The notes below the pieces were generated by a model. That model did no database searches and was not told the origin of the DNA. It saw only the letters and a list, made by a program, of their open reading frames with translations. 64,000 bases of DNA. Origin: JAOTVV01 sp039591075 (GTDB lineage: Bacteria > Gemmatimonadota > Gemmatimonadetes > Gemmatimonadales > GWC2-71-9). The stretch is taken from NCBI GenBank assembly GCA_039591075.1, contig JBDHEI010000003.1:1-64000 (forward strand), read 5' to 3'. Of this stretch, positions 58,591-64,000 are shown piece by piece. How positions within the stretch are numbered: position 1 is the first letter of the stretch; every line of letters begins with the position of its first letter. Position numbers and translations under genes: made by a program.

Positions 58591-58670
58591 GCCGATTGCC
58601 TGGTGAGGGGTCGAAGCAACTCGCTGGTGCAACCTCGTCATGCACCCCGCGACGCGTCAAGCCACGCTGC

Positions 58671-59102
58671 TCACTCGGCGAAGGTCACGCGGTCCACCAT
58701 TACCACGCCGTTTTCCAGCGTCTTGTGTACCGGACAGCGGCTCACGATCTGTTCGAGCCGCGTGCGCTGGGCGTCGTCGAACGAACCTGCAATCCGCACC
58801 CTGCTCGTGACGCGATCGAGATATCCCTGCTTGTCGTCCCCGCAGTCCTCGCAGTCGTCGGCATGGACGCGACCGTGCTCGTAGGTGGCCGAGACTGACT
58901 TCAAGGGGATTTGCTTGTGCCGGCAGTAGAGCGCCAGCGTGACGAGCGTACAGCCAGCGAGCGCACCAATCAGCATCTCGTACGGGGTTGGGCCGGCGTC
59001 GTCTCCGCCGGCTTCGGTGGGTTCGTCTGCGCGCCAGGTGTGGCGCCCGTTGGAGATCGTGACCTGCAGTCCCGAGGTCAGCTCAGCAGTGATCTGGGCC
59101 AT
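58671..59102 (-). CDS. OsmC family peroxiredoxin-like protein
   Basis: This 143-residue protein reduces organic hydroperoxides in known relatives. The redox Cys pair is C60 in ALAGCTLVTLALYC and C123 in SRCPVHKTL. An extra Cys cluster, ADDCEDCGDD (84 and 87), is found in YhfA-like members and is of unknown use. ATG 59102 gives the family's usual length. It follows the DUF2780-like gene in the same direction. Confidence 0.85.
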   Translation of the reverse strand: MAQITAELTSGLQVTISNGRHTWRADEPTEAGGDDAGPTPYEMLIGALAGCTLVTLALYCRHKQIPLKSVSATYEHGRVHADDCEDCGDDKQGYLDRVTSRVRIAGSFDDAQRTRLEQIVSRCPVHKTLENGVVMVDRVTFAE

Positions 59103-59164
59103 GGTGTGCACGTCCTGCTCGTGCGGGGTATCGGGTCGATCACCGGACCGTCCCGAGTGGGGCT

Positions 59165-59524
59165 TCAGCCGAAAAGCGGCAACTTGGCGTTCAGGGTCGT
59201 GAGCACCTGCGGTGAGACGTGCGTCTGGATGGCGTCTCCAACGATCCGGCACAACTCGGTCGCCCGGCCGTCGTCGAAGTCGGCAACGGCGAGGGTACGC
59301 CTGACGGCTGACGGGGTGGCCATGACCAGCATCTCGCCGGTCCCGTCGCCCTGGAACGGAGCGTGCCCCATCCAGTCGCCGATGTCGGGAAAGGCCGAGG
59401 CGATTGTCGTGAAGGTCCGCATGTCGAGGGCCATGCGGATCGCCACGAACAGCGTGCCGAGGCCCCGACGGGCCTGTGCCTCATCGATGGAGAGTCGCTT
59501 CGTCACTTCGTCGACTAGGTTCAC
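59165..59524 (-). CDS. DUF2780-like small protein
   Basis: This 119-residue helical protein has the look of the DUF2780 family, with VTKRLSIDEAQARRGLGTLFVAIRMAL and a Phe-rich MRTFTTIASAFPD. No signal peptide is seen. It lies 9 bases downstream of mnmA and ahead of osmC in the same direction. The family has no known function; assignment is tentative. Confidence 0.5.
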   Translation of the reverse strand: MNLVDEVTKRLSIDEAQARRGLGTLFVAIRMALDMRTFTTIASAFPDIGDWMGHAPFQGDGTGEMLVMATPSAVRRTLAVADFDDGRATELCRIVGDAIQTHVSPQVLTTLNAKLPLFG

Positions 59525-59533
59525 GGAAACTCC

Positions 59534-60601
59534 TTAACCGATCACGCCGCCGCCGAGGAGGCGGGTCCCGTCGTAGAGGGCTCCCGACTGTCCGGGCGTA
59601 ATGGCCCGCACCGGCTCGCGCAACTCGAGCTCCAGGAGTCCCCAATCGGGCCGCGAACTCGCGGTCACGCGGGCGCGCGCCGCTCGCGCTCGGTACCGAA
59701 CTTGAATATCACAGGAATCGCTGGGCTGCAAGGGTTCGGTCAGCCAGTTTACCTCGCCGAGCACGACCCGGCGGCCCAGCAGCTCGTCGGCAGTCCCGAC
59801 GACCACCGCCCGCTCGTCCGGCTCGATGGCCACGACGAACATGGCTTCGGAGAACCCGCCGGGGAGCCGTTTCCGCTGCCCGAGCGTGTACTGTGCGTAC
59901 CCGTCGTGCTCTCCCACGATTTCCCCCGCTGCCGTGCGGATCGGCCCCGGCGAGAGCGCGGGGTGGTCCACCGGCAGATGGCGCCGCAGGACGTCGACGT
60001 AATCCCCGTCGGGGACGAAGCAGATCTCGACCGATTCCTCCTTGTCGGCGGTGACCAATCCGAGTCGCCGCGCGATGGCCCGGGTCCCCGTCTTCGTGCG
60101 CTCGCCGACCGGGGTCAGCATGCGTGGCACGACGGACCGGTCGATCCCCCACAGGAAATAGGTTTGGTCCTTGTTGGGGTCGCGCCCGCGGAACAGGGCA
60201 CCGTCCCGCGAGATGGCGTAATGGCCCGTGGCCACGTACTCGCACGCGAGCGCGTCAGCGTGCGCCAGGAGGTCCTGGAACTTCGTGAAGGTATTGCAGC
60301 GGACGCACGGGATGGGTGTGCGACCGCGGGCGTACTCCGCGACGAAGTTCTCAATCACGCGACGGCGAAATCGATCTTCGAGGTCCAGCACGTAATGCGG
60401 AATCCCGAGCCGGTCGGCCACCGCCGCTGCGTCGGCGATGGAGTCCAACGAGCAGCACGGGCGGTCGGGCACGCTTTCGCCGTAGCAGAAGAGCCGCATG
60501 GTAGCACCAATCACGTCGTAGCCCTGCTCCACCAGCAGCGCGGCGGCCACCGAAGAGTCGACACCGCCCGACATGGCGACGAGCACCCGGCCCGCGCTCA
60601 C
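59534..60601 (-). CDS. mnmA: tRNA-specific 2-thiouridylase MnmA
   Basis: This 355-residue enzyme makes 2-thiouridine at position 34 of tRNAs for Glu, Gln and Lys. The ATP-binding PP-loop is SGGVDSS (11-17). Catalytic cysteines are C102 in PCVRCN and C194 in VEICFVPDGDY. The central domain has GRDPNKDQTYFLW. GTG 60601 overlaps the stop of the cysteine desulfurase gene, which supplies the sulfur, so enzyme and donor are coupled. Confidence 0.95.
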   Translation of the reverse strand: MSAGRVLVAMSGGVDSSVAAALLVEQGYDVIGATMRLFCYGESVPDRPCCSLDSIADAAAVADRLGIPHYVLDLEDRFRRRVIENFVAEYARGRTPIPCVRCNTFTKFQDLLAHADALACEYVATGHYAISRDGALFRGRDPNKDQTYFLWGIDRSVVPRMLTPVGERTKTGTRAIARRLGLVTADKEESVEICFVPDGDYVDVLRRHLPVDHPALSPGPIRTAAGEIVGEHDGYAQYTLGQRKRLPGGFSEAMFVVAIEPDERAVVVGTADELLGRRVVLGEVNWLTEPLQPSDSCDIQVRYRARAARARVTASSRPDWGLLELELREPVRAITPGQSGALYDGTRLLGGGVIG

Positions 60602-61797
60602 CCGCCGTCCTCCCTGAGCGCCCGGGTCAGGACCCGTACGCGATCCATCACCTCGGGCAGGACGGCTACGACACGGTCGACATCCGCGTCGGTGCTCGTG
60701 GCTCCGAATGAGAAGCGAACCGACCAGCCGGCCAGGTTGGGTGCGATCCCCATCGCCGAGAGAACGTGGGATGGCGTCACGGTCCCGCTGGCGCATGCGG
60801 AGCCCGCGGAGCAGGCGACACCAGCCCGGTCCAGGTGGAGGAGCATGGCGTTGGCGTCGGTTCGTGGAAACGCGACGTTGGCCACATGTGGGGCCCGGGG
60901 GGCAGGGGGCCCGTGGATGCGGACCGTCTCGTCCATCGCGGTGATCGTCCCCTCGAGGCGGTCCCGCAGCGCCGAGGTGTGGGTGGCGAACGCTGGCTGC
61001 TCGCGCACGGCCAGCTCCACGGCCACGGCCAGTCCCACGGCCCCAGCCACGTTCTCTGTTCCGGGTCGGAGACCCCCCTGTTGGCCCCCGCCGTGGATGA
61101 GGGGCTCGACCGCGTCGGGATCCGCCACCACCAGAGCCCCGATGCCTTTCGGTGCTCCGATCTTGTGTCCCGAGATCGACACCAGGTCCGGCAATGGGTC
61201 TGGGAGCACCCAGGACACCTTGCCGAGTGCCTGCACGGCGTCGGTATGGAACGGCACGCCGGCCTCGCGGGCGCGGGCAGCGATGGGGTGGAGATCCTGG
61301 CATACGCCGGTCTCGTTGTTCACCCACATGACGCTCAGTACCGCGACCGTCTCGTTTAGTGCCTCGTCGAGGGCGTCCAAGTCGAGCCGGCCGCTGGCGT
61401 CGACCGGGAGCACGACGACGGATCCGCCGAGGCCCTCGATCGCATGGGCCGCGTCGATGACCGCCTTGTGTTCCGTGGCGCCGACCGCGGCGCGGAATGG
61501 TCGCCCCCGAGCGCGGGCTCGGAGCGCGCTGCCCAACACCGCGAGATTGTCGGCTTCGGTGCCGCCAGACGTGAACACCACGGCTTCGGATCGGACGCCG
61601 AGGGCCGTGCCGATCCGTTGCCGAGCGTCGGTCAGCGCCGCGCGGGCCGACCGACCGATCCGGTGGGCGGAAGACGGGTTACCGAACGCGGTGTCTGACA
61701 GAAACGGCAGCATGGCCTCGCGCACCTCGTGCCGCACCGGAGTGGTGGCGGCGTGATCGAGGTAGACCACAGTCGAGGCCTCGGATTGGGTGGACAT
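60598..61797 (-). CDS. iscS: Cysteine desulfurase (IscS/NifS type)
   Basis: This 399-residue PLP enzyme takes sulfur from cysteine as a persulfide. H110 in ATEHKAV, D187 in HTDAVQALGK and K212 in SGHKIGAPKG form the cofactor site. The persulfide Cys is C335 in CSAGSACASG, within a short loop as in group I enzymes. ATG 61797 was chosen over an in-frame extension that lies in the bshB1 end. No iscU or sufU gene is adjacent; mnmA is. The main role here may be tRNA thiolation. Confidence 0.94.
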   Translation of the reverse strand: MSTQSEASTVVYLDHAATTPVRHEVREAMLPFLSDTAFGNPSSAHRIGRSARAALTDARQRIGTALGVRSEAVVFTSGGTEADNLAVLGSALRARARGRPFRAAVGATEHKAVIDAAHAIEGLGGSVVVLPVDASGRLDLDALDEALNETVAVLSVMWVNNETGVCQDLHPIAARAREAGVPFHTDAVQALGKVSWVLPDPLPDLVSISGHKIGAPKGIGALVVADPDAVEPLIHGGGQQGGLRPGTENVAGAVGLAVAVELAVREQPAFATHTSALRDRLEGTITAMDETVRIHGPPAPRAPHVANVAFPRTDANAMLLHLDRAGVACSAGSACASGTVTPSHVLSAMGIAPNLAGWSVRFSFGATSTDADVDRVVAVLPEVMDRVRVLTRALREDGG

Positions 61798-61858
61798 GGC
61801 GCCTGAAACGTACGGGGAGGGCGGGGGCGGGGGGTAGGGCACCCGCTCCGCGCCGGCG

Positions 61859-62581
61859 TCACATCGAGCGAACGCCCATGGCAACGACGTCGTCGATTCG
61901 GACGGTCTCGTGCGTGAGATATGGCTCACCATAGGCCGCGCGAATGAGGCTCCCGTACCTCGCGCAGTGCATGCGGACGTTCTCGTAGACGTCCCCGCCG
62001 GCGGGGAAGATCTCCCCGGCCGCCATCCGTCCGTCGAACTGCGACCCGTAACAGCGAATCGCCTCGAGTTTCGTCTCCAACTCGTCGGTGATGTCGACGA
62101 CGAACGTGGGCTTCACGGCGTCCTCGCGGTAGGCGAGCGTGTAGAGAATCTTCTCCGGTCGGTGGGCCTCCCCTGCTGCCGGGTAGTTGGCGAGCCCGGC
62201 CAGGTAGGACGCGTCCCGGCACAGCTCCGATGCGATGCGGTGGTCGGGATGGCGTCCGATCGGGTAGGGAAGGACCACTACCCGCGGGTGGATGCGGCGG
62301 ATCAACTCGACGACCACTCGGCGGGTCTCGTCGGTGTTGTGCAGTCCCGCGTCGGGGAGGCCGGCGTTCAACCGGATCGCAGCCCCGAGCACGCTCGCGG
62401 CGGCGTCGGCCTCCGACGCCCGCACGCTCTGGGACCCGTGCGTGCCGGTTTCCCCTCCGGTCAGGTCGACGATGGCCGTTCGATATCCCTGGCGTGCGGT
62501 CTTGACGAGCGTCCCACCGCAGGTGAGCTCGACGTCATCTGGGTGGGCACCGATGGCTAGGAGATGGCAGGGTTCAGACAT
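61859..62581 (-). CDS. bshB1: Bacillithiol biosynthesis deacetylase BshB1
   Basis: This 240-residue LmbE-type enzyme removes the acetyl group from GlcNAc-malate in bacillithiol synthesis. The zinc ligands are H13 and D16 in AIGAHPDDVE and H114 in GRHPDHR. The start MSEPCHLLAIGAHPDD matches the family. bshA and bshC are not in the window. It lies upstream of the cysteine desulfurase gene in the same direction, 61 bases apart. Confidence 0.92.
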   Translation of the reverse strand: MSEPCHLLAIGAHPDDVELTCGGTLVKTARQGYRTAIVDLTGGETGTHGSQSVRASEADAAASVLGAAIRLNAGLPDAGLHNTDETRRVVVELIRRIHPRVVVLPYPIGRHPDHRIASELCRDASYLAGLANYPAAGEAHRPEKILYTLAYREDAVKPTFVVDITDELETKLEAIRCYGSQFDGRMAAGEIFPAGGDVYENVRMHCARYGSLIRAAYGEPYLTHETVRIDDVVAMGVRSM

Positions 62582-62590
62582 CCGTCCTCG

Positions 62591-63832
62591 TCACTCGTAT
62601 CGTAGGGCCTCGATCGGATCGAGCCGGGAGGCCCGGTTGGCTGGCAGCAATCCGAACGCCAGGCCAATTCCAACCGACACCGCCGTGGCGGTCACGGCGC
62701 TCCACAGCGGAACGCCGGTCTCGAATCCGAGCATGCGCTTGAGTACTTCGCCGGCGGTGAGACCGACCACGATCCCGATGGCGCCCCCCACCAGGGTGAG
62801 CGTGGCCGCCTCGATGAGGAACTGCCACAGGATCTCCCGGCGGGTGGCCCCGAGGGCCTTCCGTACGCCGATTTCCCGAGTTCGGCTCGTGACCGAGACC
62901 AGCATGATGGCCATCACTCCGATGCCGCCTACCAGCAACGCCACGCTCGAGAGAACGATCATGACCAGGAAGAACACGCCGGTCAAGCGATTGAACACGT
63001 CGAGGATCTGATCGGACGTGATCATGTCGAACGTGTTGGGATCGCCGGGGCGCAGACTGCGCATGCGCCGCAACTGCACGGTAGTGGCGTCCATGGCCCG
63101 AGCCACCGTGACGCCCTCTCGGGGCTTCACCAGGATGATGAGGCTATTGGTCTCGTCGTACCGAAACGCCCGCTTGGCGGTCTCGAACGGGACGATCGCC
63201 GAGATTTCCTGGCCGGGAGGCTGGAAGATGTTCTCGGGCTTCCGGTACACCCCAACCACTCGGAGCGGCCGTCCGGCGATCCGCATGGTCCGCCCCAGCG
63301 GGTTGATCTGCCCGAAGATGTTCGCCACGGCCTCTTCTTCGATAATCACGACGGGGGCGCCACTGCGCGCCTCCGTGGAGGTGAAGATCCGGCCGGCGGT
63401 GATGCCGCCACCGAGGATCTCCATGAAGCGCTCGTCGGCACCGTAGACCACGGTCGGCTGGGTGCGCGATCCTTCGTATTCGAGCCGCTCGAACACGCCA
63501 ACCCAGATCGCCGAGTAGTGGATCTCCGGGAGGCGTGCGATCGCCTCCGCTTCCTCGGCGCGGAGTACCGGTCGGATCCGTACCTCGCGCGGGAGGGCGT
63601 CAGGGTTGAGCGGTGTGGACGAGAAGAACCGCAGAATGCGGAACGTCGTGGGTCCGACCACTTCGAGCGTGTTGAAGATCTGTCCTCGGATGCCCTGAAC
63701 GATCGAAGCCATCGACATGACGGTCGCCACGCCGATGATGATACCCAGAATGGTGAGCGCCGACCGCAGTTTTTGCGAGCGGATCGCGTCCATCGCCATC
63801 ACGGCGCCCTCGGTGAGATTAGTGAGGCGCAT
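62591..63832 (-). CDS. MacB-type ABC transporter permease
   Basis: This 413-residue membrane protein has an N-terminal helix (LRSALTILGIIIGVATVMSM), a large periplasmic MacB-type domain (about 50-280) and three C-terminal helices of the FtsX fold, ending PANRASRLDPIEALRYE. Such permeases pair with an ATPase to drive efflux or envelope transport. No ATPase gene is adjacent in the window. It lies 72 bases after the end of another permease at the window edge, so the two are likely in one operon. Confidence 0.9.
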   Translation of the reverse strand: MRLTNLTEGAVMAMDAIRSQKLRSALTILGIIIGVATVMSMASIVQGIRGQIFNTLEVVGPTTFRILRFFSSTPLNPDALPREVRIRPVLRAEEAEAIARLPEIHYSAIWVGVFERLEYEGSRTQPTVVYGADERFMEILGGGITAGRIFTSTEARSGAPVVIIEEEAVANIFGQINPLGRTMRIAGRPLRVVGVYRKPENIFQPPGQEISAIVPFETAKRAFRYDETNSLIILVKPREGVTVARAMDATTVQLRRMRSLRPGDPNTFDMITSDQILDVFNRLTGVFFLVMIVLSSVALLVGGIGVMAIMLVSVTSRTREIGVRKALGATRREILWQFLIEAATLTLVGGAIGIVVGLTAGEVLKRMLGFETGVPLWSAVTATAVSVGIGLAFGLLPANRASRLDPIEALRYE

Positions 63833-63904
63833 GGGCGCGACCTTAGGCCGCCCTGCCGGCGATCGCGTCCCGCAGAGGTCGCTGGTCAGTGACGCTCGGC
63901 ACGG

Positions 63905-64000
63905 TCATTCGAACCTGAGGGCGACGATCGGATCGAGGCGTGCGGCGCGACGGGCGGGGTAGACCCCGAACAGGACGCCCACACCGATCCCAAGGCCGAG
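63905..64000 (-). CDS. Second MacB-type permease, C-terminal fragment (cut by window end)
   Basis: On the minus strand the last 96 bases of the window encode 31 residues and a stop. They read LGLGIGVGVLFGVYPARRAA, then RLDPIVALRFE and TGA at 63905-63907. This is the typical end of an FtsX/MacB permease, closely like the neighbouring protein (GLLPANRASRLDPIEALRYE). The rest lies beyond the window. It would be transcribed first, with the 62591 gene after it. Confidence 0.8.
   Translation of the reverse strand, partial: LGLGIGVGVLFGVYPARRAARLDPIVALRFE

Overview
The window is a 64 kb piece of a GC-rich bacterial chromosome (about two-thirds G+C by eye) packed with housekeeping and envelope genes. 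It most resembles Gemmatimonadota or a close relative. The grounds are a TonB-dependent receptor with a carboxypeptidase-regulatory N-terminus, a GWxTD-like secreted protein, FHA and zinc-ribbon Ser/Thr kinase modules, class II ribonucleotide reductase, bacillithiol deacetylase, an MglA/roadblock pair beside dnaX-ybaB-recR, and many beta-propeller lipoproteins. This is inference from gene content; there is no rRNA or ribosomal protein here. I found no tRNA, insertion sequence, prophage or CRISPR array, and no gene-free stretch longer than 300 bases.

Layout. 1-8640: partial M3-type peptidase, NSS sodium symporter, zincin peptidase, three small proteins (one ubiquitin-like), a class II-type histone deacetylase homologue, a methyltransferase and PriA. 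8653-11448: promoter, unknown protein, then pyruvoyl arginine decarboxylase and agmatinase (arginine to putrescine), and CcdA. 11542-17611: class I aldolase, a glycine-zipper lipoprotein, gamma-glutamyltransferase, and the MurQ-AnmK cell-wall recycling pair. 17604-22630 (minus): an overlapping signalling operon of zinc-ribbon tandem-FHA protein, Ser/Thr kinase, PP2C phosphatase and FHA-serine protease. 22908-31042: GWxTD-like protein, a kinase-PEGA-TonB fusion, gamma carbonic anhydrase, NrdJ and two small proteins. 31121-36143: IspG, propeller lipoprotein, TonB-dependent receptor.

36214-44564: Sir2-pyruvate kinase-metallohydrolase, YtxH, YihY, threonine aldolase, TrkA-TrkH. 44621-50815: SRP RNA, dnaX, ybaB, recR, membrane protein, mglB, mglA, pgsA, cinA. 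50928-52674: grpE-dnaJ. 52682-57665: two unknown lipoproteins, a second histone deacetylase homologue, a CPA2 antiporter. 57790-64000: YjbQ, 4-TM protein, OsmC, DUF2780-like protein, mnmA, cysteine desulfurase, bshB1, and two ABC permeases, the last cut by the window end.

Functional threads are phosphorylation signalling (two kinases, one phosphatase, three FHA domains), potassium and cation homeostasis (TrkAH, CPA2), thiol and sulfur chemistry (BshB1, cysteine desulfurase, MnmA, OsmC, CcdA), acyl-lysine removal (two HDAC-like enzymes, Sir2) and envelope turnover (MurQ, AnmK, GGT). The least conventional items are the kinase-PEGA-TonB fusion, the FHA-protease operon, an SRP RNA with a five-base domain IV loop, AT-rich inverted repeats in two divergent intergenic regions, and -10-like hexamers a few bases before ATG codons that suggest leaderless mRNAs.
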